NCBI GenBank assembly: GCA_903862465.1
Contig: CAIOYH010000066.1
Span: forward strand, 1-36,881
Direction of reading: 5' to 3'
Length of the DNA: 36,881 nucleotides
Source: an uncultured bacterium
GTDB lineage: Bacteria > Bacteroidota > Bacteroidia > Bacteroidales > CAIWKO01
The translations under genes and the position numbers were made by a program. Positions within the stretch are counted from its first letter, which is position 1, and the number at the start of each line of letters is the position of its first letter. The notes beneath the pieces were generated by a model. That model had not been told where the DNA came from. It worked only from the letters and a program-made list of their open reading frames with translations, and did not search any database. Shown here one piece after another: positions 1 to 9,958 of the stretch.

Positions 1-90
1 AAAACCATTCCGCCCCATGGCGTAATCTCTTTATTGGTAAAGGATATATCAAATTCCATAACTCATTTTTTCCTAATGCTACGCATTAGG
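1..90 (-). mobile_element. Partial insertion sequence: 5' end of an IS1380-like transposase and terminal inverted-repeat-like end
   Basis: Reverse strand from 59 reads MEFDISFTNKEITPWGGMV and runs off the window; the ITPWGGM start resembles IS1380-type transposases (family from memory). Perfect palindrome CCTAATGC-TAC-GCATTAGG at 72-90 could be the IS end. Confidence 0.5.
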
Positions 91-145
91 ATTTTGATGC
101 AAAAATAATCATTTATTTTCTATTGCGGAATTTGGGTTAAAGGTT

Positions 146-448
146 TTGCCTGCGCAATTTCAAAATTCAAGTCATGTTAAATCAGAAGGCTTAGTAAATG
201 CAATGGACAGACAAATATGGGAATTCGCCAAATTGAATGACTTTACTATTGTAACACAAGACGCCGACTTTAATGATTTGAATATATTATTTGGATTTCC
301 TCCCAAAATAATATGGGTAAGAACAGGCAATCTAAAGACTCTCGCTTTAGTAAACATTCTAAAAAACTATCATGATGATTTGCAGAAGTTCATTAATGAT
401 AGTAATTACGGTTGTTTTGAGATTTTAAAAGTAACAAAAAAGTCGTAG
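146..448 (+). pseudogene. DUF5615 (PIN-like) toxin remnant, N-terminally truncated
   Basis: Protein shows SSHVKSEGLVNAMDRQIWEFAKLNDFTIVTQDADFNDL...PPKIIWVRTGN, typical of DUF5615. The N-terminal catalytic strand is missing; no ATG is present and the frame runs back to a stop at 95-97 beside the IS end. Confidence 0.6.
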
Positions 449-591
449 TTGCTTGTTTTGCAATCAATGAAGCTATGTTTGCTGCTTCACATTCCTATGT
501 TTTTATCCAATCCCAATCAAACCCAACAACACTATAACAATCTAGCCAATTCACCTTGTTCTTATCAATAAATATTTTCAAAACATATAAT

Positions 592-765
592 ATGAAATCA
601 CAAAATATAGCATTAGATGTTGACTTTATAGGCGGATTAGGAGCATTGACTCCTTTAGAAGAAAAGGCTCTTAGCGAGTTTTTTAAACAAAAAAAAATAA
701 CTACAAAAAAATCCGTAGTCAGCAGAAAACTTAGTAAGACGAAAAGACTCAAAGAAACAAGCTAA
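592..765 (+). CDS. Small hypothetical protein
   Basis: 57 aa from the internal ATG (MKSQNIALDVDFIGGLGALTPLEEKALSEFFKQKK...), basic C-terminus. Confidence 0.4.
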   Translation: MKSQNIALDVDFIGGLGALTPLEEKALSEFFKQKKITTKKSVVSRKLSKTKRLKETS

Positions 766-999
766 ACTGTTTGAATTTTACCCGTTCGGCTTAGGCTGTG
801 CCAAGTCGCATATATCTTAATAGGCTCTACCAATTTCACAAATGAACGAATCAACCAATTAACCATTCAACAATTTAAGCATTCACCCATTGTTCTTCAA
901 TTCTTTTTCTGCGCAAGAGAATATTTTTTAATTTATTGAAGAATTATTTGTAATTTTGTGATGATATTTCAAATATAATAAACAGATTAAATTAATGAG

Positions 1000-1218
1000 A
1001 TGAGTTATATACTAACATTGAAAGACAACAAAAAGAAACTATTTTTTCTTCAATTGATGAAACAATTAGATTTCATTGATGAGGTAAAGGAGATAAATCT
1101 TACGGCTAATCAACTCAAATTCATTAATGATTTTGAGGAATCAACAAAATATATGGAACTGTCGGAGCAAGGCAAAAAGGAATTCAAAACAGCGCAACAG
1201 TTGATAGATGAGCTATAA
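1000..1218 (+). CDS. Putative antitoxin-like small protein
   Basis: 72-aa ORF with clear ATG; overlaps by 11 nt the start of an ORF resembling a RelE/ParE toxin N-terminus (1208), a typical type II TA arrangement. Confidence 0.5.
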   Translation: MSYILTLKDNKKKLFFLQLMKQLDFIDEVKEINLTANQLKFINDFEESTKYMELSEQGKKEFKTAQQLIDEL

Positions 1219-1357
1219 TATCATTGCGTTGCCACCTTTTGAAAAGGAACTCTGTTATGCTAAGTATGCAACTTCCCTCCTTCCTACCCTTTTAGCCTCT
1301 CGCTGTCAAACCCAACAACAATATAACAATCTAGCAATTCAACCTTTTATCAAATGA
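1208..1357 (+). pseudogene. Truncated RelE/ParE-like toxin
   Basis: ATG at 1208 gives MSYNIIALPPFEKEL, resembling RelE/ParE starts, then unrelated sequence to a stop at 1355-1357 (49 aa, below the ORF track cutoff). Confidence 0.45.
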
Positions 1358-1424
1358 CAACAAATGGCAATAAATGACCATGAATGAAATGACCACAAAT
1401 GACCACAAATGACAGAATCTTCGT

Positions 1425-2651
1425 CTATATCTTCATCTTATAAAGTTTCTTATGTTCTTCTAAATATTTTTCTTTGTAGAGGAAATACACATTGCCGTTG
1501 TGCACTTTAATGTTTTCGATAAAAACAAATTTGGGTATCTGTATGGCGCGTTCCACAGTGCCATGTTGCATATTGATTTCTTTCAACTCGCTGATACCAT
1601 TCCGTACAAACAAATTATAAGCTTTCAGTTGGCTTCTGTCAATAAACAATTGGTTGGTAAAGCTTCTATCATTTTGAAAACTGATGTTTTGGGCTGCTAA
1701 AGTATCGGCTTTCATGCTGTATTTCTCTAATTTGGCTTCCAAAAAATTGAACAGATAAATAGTGTCTGCAATTCTAATATAAGAAGCATTCACTGTTCTC
1801 TTCATGATAAGCTCTTGAAAACGTATGTCCTCTTCTTTGCCATCAAAATAAGCACCCCACCTATTGCGAGCAATGTTATCTTGGTCGGAGATGCTCCTGA
1901 AACATTTCAGACTGTCGTTGATTTCATCATAATTGAAAAAATTCACTAGCTGATTGCTACAAAGCAGCTGTTTCATAAAATAATAATCGCCCACATGGTC
2001 AATAACAACGGAGTTTGTAGCTTCAAATTCTTCGTTGGAGATAGGATTGGCAAGCTTCAGTTCATTATCTTCCGTGGTGATTTCGAAGCTAGTGGTTTTA
2101 TTTACAAAAAACACTTTGCCATCAAAATCCTTGCACAATTTGACCGCTTTCCACACTGCCAACTGTGAGAGTGTATCACCATTTTGGTTGGTCAAAAGCA
2201 GCATGGGCGCCATCATATTGTTATAGTCATAAGCCAACACTATGAGTTTGTCGTCGGAAAATTCATAATCGGTGATATAAAACTTTTTGCTAGTTTTCAT
2301 TTCGATGGGCACATTTACTATAATATCTACAGGGGCTAATTCGAGTGCTTTGCGACATACAAACACCTCAACGTTTTTGCCCAAAGCCATCACCTGAACC
2401 TTTTTGGTGGATCCTCCTAAAATATGAATCTCCAAAACACAGGGCATTGTTTTTGCCTTAATCAAAAAACTCCCTTTTTCGTCCGAAAATGTCTTGTTCG
2501 ATGTTTCGAGGTTGATGATTTCGGCATTGGGCAATGGCAGATTCGTCAAAGAATCATACACCACACCATGAATAATACTTTCTACTTGTGCCGAACTGTT
2601 GAGTTCAACAAGCAGGAAAGCTACCAACAAAATGTATTTTATCCGATTCAT
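1425..2651 (-). CDS. Secreted protein with N-terminal CarboxypepD_reg-like domain
   Basis: Signal peptide; VESIIHGVVYDSLTNLPLPNAEIINLETSNKTFSDEKGSFLIKA is a CarboxypepD_reg-like pattern; remainder unassigned, possibly beta-propeller-like. Confidence 0.65.
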   Translation of the reverse strand: MNRIKYILLVAFLLVELNSSAQVESIIHGVVYDSLTNLPLPNAEIINLETSNKTFSDEKGSFLIKAKTMPCVLEIHILGGSTKKVQVMALGKNVEVFVCRKALELAPVDIIVNVPIEMKTSKKFYITDYEFSDDKLIVLAYDYNNMMAPMLLLTNQNGDTLSQLAVWKAVKLCKDFDGKVFFVNKTTSFEITTEDNELKLANPISNEEFEATNSVVIDHVGDYYFMKQLLCSNQLVNFFNYDEINDSLKCFRSISDQDNIARNRWGAYFDGKEEDIRFQELIMKRTVNASYIRIADTIYLFNFLEAKLEKYSMKADTLAAQNISFQNDRSFTNQLFIDRSQLKAYNLFVRNGISELKEINMQHGTVERAIQIPKFVFIENIKVHNGNVYFLYKEKYLEEHKKLYKMKI

Positions 2652-2717
2652 AATTTTAAGTGTTTAAGGGCTGCTTTTCAGCTTACACCAAAAAGCAAGC
2701 CCGATTAATTTACTATT

Positions 2718-3428
2718 TTATCTCCTTGAATTCAGCCAATCGAAATATCCCATACTTTCGATAACGATAACACCACCCGTGAAATCACCATAAGCAGCAG
2801 GAACACCACCTGTATAAACTGTCATACTGCCAATAGCTCCCGAAGGAATATGCGCTTGTCCGTCTATAGATTTTACTCCATCCACTATATATACGAAATT
2901 ATCACTTCGTGAACCTCTAAAATAGAGTTCATCGTTTTCCGTAACTGTAATTTCGGATGTCATGGAACTAATAATCTTGTTGATGTTGGTGTTGCCTGCA
3001 ATATCCTTAAATTGCTTGGGGCGAATGGTAATCTTAGGATCAGGATCAATAATAGGATCCGTGTATCCATAAATGATGGGCATGTTGCCGCCAATTGTAA
3101 TAACTGCTTCCGCCAAATACATATCATCAATGTAAGTAATCTTGGCAGGGTCAACCGTAACATTGTTAATAATCACCGTTTCCATACCGGTATATTTAAT
3201 GGTGACGTTGTAGATACCTGCAGAGAGTGGTTTGATGGTGTAATTGCCGTTCAAATCAGATAGCACTCCGATAAGGTTGTCGCCGACCTTTACATAAACA
3301 CTTGCCCCTGGCAAAGTTTGTTTGTTTTGACTGTCATAAACAGTACCTTTAATTTCTCCCGTATTCTGTCCGAAGACTTGCGCAAAGAAGAACGGGATAA
3401 ATGCGCAGCATAAAATTAATTTTTTCAT
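2718..3428 (-). CDS. CarboxypepD_reg-like plus TonB-receptor plug domain protein, no beta-barrel
   Basis: GEIKGTVYDSQNKQTLPGASVYVKV..., then plug-like FRGSRSDNFVYIVDGVKSIDG...GGVPAAYGDFTGGVIVIES; ends at 236 aa. Confidence 0.75.
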   Translation of the reverse strand: MKKLILCCAFIPFFFAQVFGQNTGEIKGTVYDSQNKQTLPGASVYVKVGDNLIGVLSDLNGNYTIKPLSAGIYNVTIKYTGMETVIINNVTVDPAKITYIDDMYLAEAVITIGGNMPIIYGYTDPIIDPDPKITIRPKQFKDIAGNTNINKIISSMTSEITVTENDELYFRGSRSDNFVYIVDGVKSIDGQAHIPSGAIGSMTVYTGGVPAAYGDFTGGVIVIESMGYFDWLNSRR

Positions 3429-3508
3429 GGTTTTTGTTTTTTTTGGTTAGTAATTTAATTGCGAGTACTAAATTACTATAATACGAAGGTCAATGTATAG
3501 GTAAATCA

Positions 3509-3571
3509 GGTAACGGACGGTTTCGTAAAGTTAACGGTAGGTTTTGACAAGTTAACGGTTTTAGGGGATAT
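3509..3571 (-). promoter_or_regulatory. Triple 21-bp-spaced direct repeat, LytTR-like operator candidate
   Basis: Plus-strand units GGTAACGGACGGTTTCGTAAA / GTTAACGGTAGGTTTTGACAA / GTTAACGGTTTTAGGGGATAT; core TAACGG at 3511, 3532, 3553. Confidence 0.5.
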
Positions 3572-3701
3572 AAAAAATGTCACAAAAATCAGTCATAAGT
3601 ACGATTCCTAAATACGAAAGAAATAGTTAAATTTAGTTAATATAACTTCTAATTCATTTTTCTTCTTTAATTTTACCGAAAATAAATTAATTCCACTTTC
3701 T

Positions 3702-6700
3702 ATGAAAAAAATATTTGTATTACTCTTTATTAGTTTTCTAAGTTTTCAGTTTAGTTCTGCTCAGATTTATCAGGGAAAAGATGCCGAGAAATACATTCCC
3801 GGAAGCCAAATGGTACGTTTTTCAGGTGAAAATGAAAATCCTACCTATGTTAGTCTCAATTATTCGAGTCAACCTAACTTTTTTGAATTGAATGCTTGGT
3901 TGAGCAAATCATTCAACACGGGTAATGATTTTGGATTCAATCAGCTTTCAAAAGAAAGTGATGAATTTGGCTACGACCATTATCGCTATCAACAAACTTA
4001 TAAAAACATTCCCATTCGTGAAGCCGTTTTTTTGATTCATGTAAAATATGGAAAGATAGAATCCTTCAATGGAACTATTTTCTCAAGTCCGAGTGTAGCC
4101 AATAGCAAGGTGTTGCAAGCTGATGAGGCACGCAATAAAGCAATTGCTTCTGTCAATGCAGAAACCTATATATGGCAAATCCCTAGCAATGAAAAATGGA
4201 TACAGGAATACAAAGGCAAAACCGATGCCACCTATTATCCAAGTGCTGTCAACCTAATAATTTATAATGCGAAAGACCATTCGTTCCGTTATGCCTATAA
4301 ATTTGATGTCTATGCTTTCAAACCCTTGTCTCGCCAAGATGTGTATGTGGATGCTCAAAACGGAAAAGTGCTTTTGACTTTAAACACTTTATTCACGGGT
4401 AACTCACATGGAACTGCTGTAACAAAATATAGCGGCACTCAACCTATAACTACAGATTCTCTGTCCACAACTTCCTATCGCTTGCGCGAAACAGGAAGAG
4501 GTTTAGGTATTCAAACTTATAATTGTCAAACAACTACCAATTATACCAACACTGATTTCACGGATGCTGATAACTTATGGAATAATAATAATGCAGCGAT
4601 GGATAATGCAGCAGGAGATGCCCATTGGGGAGCAGAAATGACTTATGATTATTATTGGATCAAGCATGCTCGCAACAGTATTGACAATAATGGTTTTGCT
4701 TTGTTGAGCTATGTTCATTATGATGTAGCTTATGATAATGCATTTTGGGATGGAACAAGAATGACCTATGGTGATGGCAGCAATAACGACCCTTTCACTG
4801 CTTTAGATATTTGCGGACATGAAATCACTCATGGATTAGATTCCTATACTGCCAATTTGGATTATGCAGCCGAATCAGGTGCCTTGAACGAAGGATTTAG
4901 TGATATTTTTGGAACAGCTATTGAATTTTATGGCAAACCAACTTTAGCTAATTGGACTTGTGGGGAAAATCTTGGTTTTGTGATTCGCGACATAGCCAAT
5001 CCAAATGCTTCACAAAACCCCGACACCTATCTTGGAACAAATTGGGATTTAGCACAAGAAGTTCACCAAAACAGTACGGTTATCAGCCATTGGTTTTATT
5101 TAGTAAGCCAAGGTGGCTCCGGTACAAACGATATTGGAAATGCTTATAACGTAACAGGTATAGGCATCACAAAAGCCTCTAATGTTGCTTTCAGGATGCT
5201 TACCGTCTATTTGACTAGCACATCGGATTATAATGATGCTCGTTTTTATGCTATCGTTGCTGCCACTGATTTGTATGGCGGATGTACTCCAGAAGTGCAA
5301 TGCGTAACCAATGCCATGTATGCCGTGGGTTTGGGTTCAGTTTATGTTCCTGCTGTTAGTATTGATTTTTCTGCAAGCAACACGCATTCTTGTTCTGCAC
5401 CCAATCTAGTTCAATTTACGAATTTAAGTACCAACGCAACAACATATACTTGGACTTTTGGCGATGGCGGCACAAGCACCCTTGCCAATCCTTCACATTC
5501 ATATACTACCACAGGGAATTTCAACGTAAAGTTAAAAGGTGTTAGTTCAGGATGTGGTTCAGATTCTTTAACAAAGACTGCTTTTGTGAGCATTTCTTCT
5601 TCCAATTCAAATACAGCTTCTGTACCCACGACAGGTACAGGACAATCTCTCACCTGCTGTACAGGAACCCTCTACGACAGTGGTGGAACGGGCGATTATT
5701 CTAACACAACAGATGGAAAAGTGACTATAGCACCCGCAGGAGCATCAGGTGTCACCTTAACTTTTAGCTCGTTCAATTTCGAATCAGGCTATGATTATCT
5801 TTATGTATATGATGGACCCACTACAGCTTCAACCTTGATAGGGCAATATGATGGCACTACCTTGCCTAATGGTGGTGTCATTCAATCATCAGGTGGTTCA
5901 ATTACACTTCGTCAAACTACTGACCAAGGTGTTACAGGCTCCGGCTTTCAATTGACATGGCAATGCAGTTTACCAACAGCTCCTCCTCAAACTAATTTTT
6001 ATGCTAGTGAACTCTCTACTTGTTCAGGTGTGGTTCATTTTCATGACATAACCGTTAATGGACCTTCTACATGGCTATGGAAATTTGGCGATGGCGGTAC
6101 TTCAACACTACAAAATCCTGTTCATGCTTATCAAGCAAATGGAGTTTATACTGTAAGACTTAAAACTACCAATGGATTTGGCACAGACTCTACAGTAAAA
6201 ACAAGTTATGTTACAGTTGCTAATCTGCCAACTTTGCCTACCGTTACGCCTGATAGTGGCTGTAATCCCCATTCATTAACTCTTTCAGCAAATGCAGGTA
6301 GCGGTCAACTCGATTGGTATGATGCAGTCACAGATGGAACCTTGCTTCATACAGGATCTACCTATACAACTCCCATTTTGACAACAACTACCACTTATTA
6401 TGTGGAAAACAAAATGACCACTACTTCGCAGTATGTAGGAAAACTCGACAACACTGGTGCAGGTGGTAATTACAATAATGCTAGTAACGTACATTATGAA
6501 ATTTTCAACTGCTATTCACCCGTTACCTTAATTTCAGTAGGTGTTTATGCTCAAGGTGCTGCTGACAGAACTATTGTGCTGCGCGATTCGAGTCTAACTG
6601 TCCTTCAGTCATTAACTGTTACTATACCGGATGGTGCTAGCCGTGTCACCCTGAATTTTCCTATACCAGTCGGTTATAGTTATCAATTAGCCTGTACAGG

Positions 6701-7178
6701 AACTCCTAACCTATTTCGCAATAACAGCAACTCAGGCGTCTATCCATATTTGCTCCCCGGATTCATAAAAATCACTGAATCGAGCGCTTCCAAACCTCCG
6801 TATAACTCCAATGGAAACTACTATTATTTCTACAATTGGGAAGTGAAACAACCTGAATGTTCTAGTCCAAGAGTGCCGGTAGTTGCCACCATCAACGATT
6901 GCAGCGGCATAGCCGATATTAATCAAAACCCCACATTGAATATTTATCCAAATCCTGCTCACGATTTATTATTTGTTGAATTCAATAGTAAGACAGCCGA
7001 AACATATTCTATTTCCATTCATGATGTCATTGGAAAAACTTTACTCACTAATAATTTAGACGCCGTAAATGGTTTCAATAAGTTTAAGATTTCTTTGAGC
7101 GATTTTGTGCCGGGTGTTTATTTCATTAGTTTGAAAGCCAACAATCAAAACATCGTTCGAAAAATTGTGATTGATTAA
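3702..7178 (+). CDS. M4-family metallopeptidase with PKD, CUB, Ig-like and T9SS type A sorting domains
   Basis: Signal peptide; GHEITHGL and downstream ESGALNEGFSDIFG zinc motifs; two TWTFGDGGTST/WLWKFGDGGTST PKD motifs; CUB-like YDYLYVYDG; C-terminal IYPNPAHD...GVYFISLKANNQNIVRKIVI. Confidence 0.92.
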   Translation: MKKIFVLLFISFLSFQFSSAQIYQGKDAEKYIPGSQMVRFSGENENPTYVSLNYSSQPNFFELNAWLSKSFNTGNDFGFNQLSKESDEFGYDHYRYQQTYKNIPIREAVFLIHVKYGKIESFNGTIFSSPSVANSKVLQADEARNKAIASVNAETYIWQIPSNEKWIQEYKGKTDATYYPSAVNLIIYNAKDHSFRYAYKFDVYAFKPLSRQDVYVDAQNGKVLLTLNTLFTGNSHGTAVTKYSGTQPITTDSLSTTSYRLRETGRGLGIQTYNCQTTTNYTNTDFTDADNLWNNNNAAMDNAAGDAHWGAEMTYDYYWIKHARNSIDNNGFALLSYVHYDVAYDNAFWDGTRMTYGDGSNNDPFTALDICGHEITHGLDSYTANLDYAAESGALNEGFSDIFGTAIEFYGKPTLANWTCGENLGFVIRDIANPNASQNPDTYLGTNWDLAQEVHQNSTVISHWFYLVSQGGSGTNDIGNAYNVTGIGITKASNVAFRMLTVYLTSTSDYNDARFYAIVAATDLYGGCTPEVQCVTNAMYAVGLGSVYVPAVSIDFSASNTHSCSAPNLVQFTNLSTNATTYTWTFGDGGTSTLANPSHSYTTTGNFNVKLKGVSSGCGSDSLTKTAFVSISSSNSNTASVPTTGTGQSLTCCTGTLYDSGGTGDYSNTTDGKVTIAPAGASGVTLTFSSFNFESGYDYLYVYDGPTTASTLIGQYDGTTLPNGGVIQSSGGSITLRQTTDQGVTGSGFQLTWQCSLPTAPPQTNFYASELSTCSGVVHFHDITVNGPSTWLWKFGDGGTSTLQNPVHAYQANGVYTVRLKTTNGFGTDSTVKTSYVTVANLPTLPTVTPDSGCNPHSLTLSANAGSGQLDWYDAVTDGTLLHTGSTYTTPILTTTTTYYVENKMTTTSQYVGKLDNTGAGGNYNNASNVHYEIFNCYSPVTLISVGVYAQGAADRTIVLRDSSLTVLQSLTVTIPDGASRVTLNFPIPVGYSYQLACTGTPNLFRNNSNSGVYPYLLPGFIKITESSASKPPYNSNGNYYYFYNWEVKQPECSSPRVPVVATINDCSGIADINQNPTLNIYPNPAHDLLFVEFNSKTAETYSISIHDVIGKTLLTNNLDAVNGFNKFKISLSDFVPGVYFISLKANNQNIVRKIVID

Positions 7179-7409
7179 TGGATAGATTTGCGAACTAGTA
7201 AATAAGTCTATCTTTTCTACCATTAAGGCAAGAGGCATAACGTAACATCGAGACATTGCTTGATGTTATTTTATGTTGGTATAGTGCTAGTGTGTTTTTC
7301 TTTATTCTATATTAATGGTATTCCAAGGTATTCATTCCTTGTAATGCAAATCAATTCATTCAATATTGTACTCAAAAACTATTATCTTTAGCTGATTATC
7401 TTTATTTTT

Positions 7410-8651
7410 ATGATAAACTTTGATGTTATAGTGATTGGTGCAGGGGCTTCAGGCATCATGTGTGCCGGACAAGCTGCACTCAATGGAATGCAGGTATTGC
7501 TTTTAGAGAAAATGCGTATGCCGGCTTGCAAACTACGTATAACAGGGAAAGGCAGATGCAACATCACCAATATAGCAGAAAAGGCAGTTTTCATGCAGCA
7601 CATTGGTCCTGACAATAGATTCTTGCATAATGCATTTGGTACTTTTTTCTCTCAAGAATTGGTGGAGTTTTTCGAGAGTATCGGGGTAAAAACCAAGAGA
7701 GAACAAGGGGGAAGAGTTTTCCCGCAAAGCAATAGAGCAATTGAGCTTACAGAAGCTCTTGTAAAATGGGTTCGAAAAACGGGTGTCAGTTTGCAATGTA
7801 AAACAGCAGTAAAAGATATTCTCATTGAAAATGAGCAGGCAGTAGGTGTGATAACACAAGACGGCAGAAAGATATTTGCAAAATCCATTGTAATTGCCAC
7901 GGGAGGAAAATCCTATCCTGCAACAGGTTCAACTGGGGATGGATACAACTTTGCCTCTAAGATAGGTCACACAATCGCATTGCTACATCCATTGTTGGTT
8001 CCGCTTCGCTCTGATGAAAATTTCATAAAAAGTCTCAGTGGTTTGCATTTAAAAAATATTGCGGTCAATGTTTTTGTCGAAAACATAAAAAAACATGAGG
8101 CATTTGGCGAATTGGAATTTAATGATTTTGGCATTGAAGGACCAATTGTACTTTCATTAAGCAGGAAATGCCTCCACGATATTGTTGCCAAGAAAAAAAT
8201 GGTTTTTGTACTAGATTTCAAGCCTGGCTTATCAGAACTACAATTAGACAATCGTTTGAAACGGGATATAGATACTGTGGGTAAAACCGCTTTATATGAT
8301 CTATTGCGAGGCTTAATGATGCATCAGTTAATCAAAGTGTTTGTTCAACGACTTGGAATCAGTCAAGATAAAAAGTGTGGGCAACTTACTTCCGCAGAGC
8401 GCGAGAAAATATTAAAGCTATTGAAAAATTTCAGCATAAGTATTACAGGGCATGGTAACTATGATCGTGCGATCATTACAGGAGGTGGTGTTTCAACAAA
8501 AGAAATTCACCCGAAAACTATGGAATCAAAGTTGGTTCAGAACTTGTATTTTATTGGAGAGGTTTTGGATTTGGATGCAGACACAGGTGGTTATAATCTA
8601 CAAATTGCATTTTCCACAGGATATTTGGCAGGAATATCTTTAAAAAAATAA
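7410..8651 (+). CDS. FAD-dependent oxidoreductase, HI0933/YhiN (BaiN-like) family
   Basis: VIVIGAGASGIMCAGQAALNG dinucleotide fold, LRITGKGRCNITN, and C-terminal GEVLDLDADTGGYNLQIAFSTGYLAG. Confidence 0.9.
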   Translation: MINFDVIVIGAGASGIMCAGQAALNGMQVLLLEKMRMPACKLRITGKGRCNITNIAEKAVFMQHIGPDNRFLHNAFGTFFSQELVEFFESIGVKTKREQGGRVFPQSNRAIELTEALVKWVRKTGVSLQCKTAVKDILIENEQAVGVITQDGRKIFAKSIVIATGGKSYPATGSTGDGYNFASKIGHTIALLHPLLVPLRSDENFIKSLSGLHLKNIAVNVFVENIKKHEAFGELEFNDFGIEGPIVLSLSRKCLHDIVAKKKMVFVLDFKPGLSELQLDNRLKRDIDTVGKTALYDLLRGLMMHQLIKVFVQRLGISQDKKCGQLTSAEREKILKLLKNFSISITGHGNYDRAIITGGGVSTKEIHPKTMESKLVQNLYFIGEVLDLDADTGGYNLQIAFSTGYLAGISLKK

Positions 8652-8672
8652 TGTTTCTTACCGTATTAAAAT

Positions 8673-8699
8673 AAAAAACCTCCGAAATTCGGAGGTTTT
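8673..8699. terminator. Bidirectional intrinsic terminator
   Basis: AAAACCTCCGAA-A-TTCGGAGGTTTT hairpin between convergent genes 7410-8651 (+) and rplS (-). Confidence 0.85.
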
Positions 8700-8703
8700 C
8701 AAT

Positions 8704-9075
8704 TTATTTCTTAACCTGTGCTTTTTTCTTTTCTTTAATACGGGCTTTCTTACCTGTCAAATCTCTCAAATAGAAGATACGTGCTCTACGAACTGCACCT
8801 CTTTTGGTCACTTCAATTTTATCAATAAAAGGAGAGGCAATTGGAAAGATTCTTTCAACACCAATATTACCTGACATTTTGCGAACTGTAAAAGTTTCTC
8901 TAGTACCTTCACCCGAACGTTGAATCACAACGCCTTGAAATTGCTGGATACGTTCTTTGTTTCCTTCTTTAATTTTATAACTTACAGCGATAGTGTCACC
9001 TGCTTTAAACGCTGGATATTGAGGCAAAACATTATATTTGTCTTCAATGAATTGTATTATTTCTCTATGGTTCAT
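8704..9075 (-). CDS. rplS: 50S ribosomal protein L19
   Basis: [14 protein letters not shown]...[35 protein letters not shown]...[21 protein letters not shown]; start moved to internal ATG at 9075. Confidence 0.97.
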   Translation of the reverse strand: MNHREIIQFIEDKYNVLPQYPAFKAGDTIAVSYKIKEGNKERIQQFQGVVIQRSGEGTRETFTVRKMSGNIGVERIFPIASPFIDKIEVTKRGAVRRARIFYLRDLTGKKARIKEKKKAQVKK

Positions 9076-9171
9076 GGCAATATTTTTTGAAATTGGAGTG
9101 CAAAAATACACATTTTTTTTATATTACAACACAGAAATCTATTTTTTTATTAAAATTTCTTTGAGAAAATA

Positions 9172-9855
9172 TTATTCCGACTCATTATACATGTCCGGAC
9201 GACTATGTTTTGTGCGCTCTAAAGCTTTCTCATAACGCCATTTCATAATCTCATTATCATTCCCAGATAACAAAATATCAGGCACTAACATCTCTTTAAA
9301 ATTTGCAGGACGCGTATAAACAGGTGGTGCCAATAAGTTATTTTGGAAAGAATCGGACAAAGCAGAAGTTTCATCACCTAAAACGCCAGGAATAATACGA
9401 ATAATACTATCGCAAAGAACTATGGCAGCCAATTCGCCTCCCGATAAGACATAATTTCCAATAGATATTTCCCGAGTAATATAATATTGTCTCACCCGTT
9501 CGTCAACACCTTTATAGTGTCCACAGAGAATAATTATATTGTCAAATGTTGAAATTTGATTGGATACATTCTGATTCAACAATTCACCGTCAGGGCTAGT
9601 ATAAATTATTTCGTCATAAGTTCGTTCTGCTTTCAGGGCATCAATGCATGCCGCTATAGGTTCAATCATCATCACCATGCCCGCACCGCCTCCATAAGGA
9701 TAATCATCAACATTTTTATGTTTGTTGGTCGAATAATCGCGAAGATGATGAAAGTGGATGTCAACAATTCCTTTCTCTTTGGCTCTCTTTATGATAGAGT
9801 AGGAAAAAGGACTCTCGAATATCTCCGGGAAAATGGTAATAATATCAATACGCAT
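9172..9855 (-). CDS. trmD: tRNA (guanine-N1)-methyltransferase
   Basis: [29 protein letters not shown]...[15 protein letters not shown]...[11 protein letters not shown]...[15 protein letters not shown]. Confidence 0.97.
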   Translation of the reverse strand: MRIDIITIFPEIFESPFSYSIIKRAKEKGIVDIHFHHLRDYSTNKHKNVDDYPYGGGAGMVMMIEPIAACIDALKAERTYDEIIYTSPDGELLNQNVSNQISTFDNIIILCGHYKGVDERVRQYYITREISIGNYVLSGGELAAIVLCDSIIRIIPGVLGDETSALSDSFQNNLLAPPVYTRPANFKEMLVPDILLSGNDNEIMKWRYEKALERTKHSRPDMYNESE

Positions 9856-9958
9856 CGTCTTTATTTTTTTACAAAAATAGTTAAAAAAACGATTTTATTG
9901 AAAATAAATTTTGTCATTATTTATAATATGTCTAAATTAGCGCCCTTAACCAAAGCAA

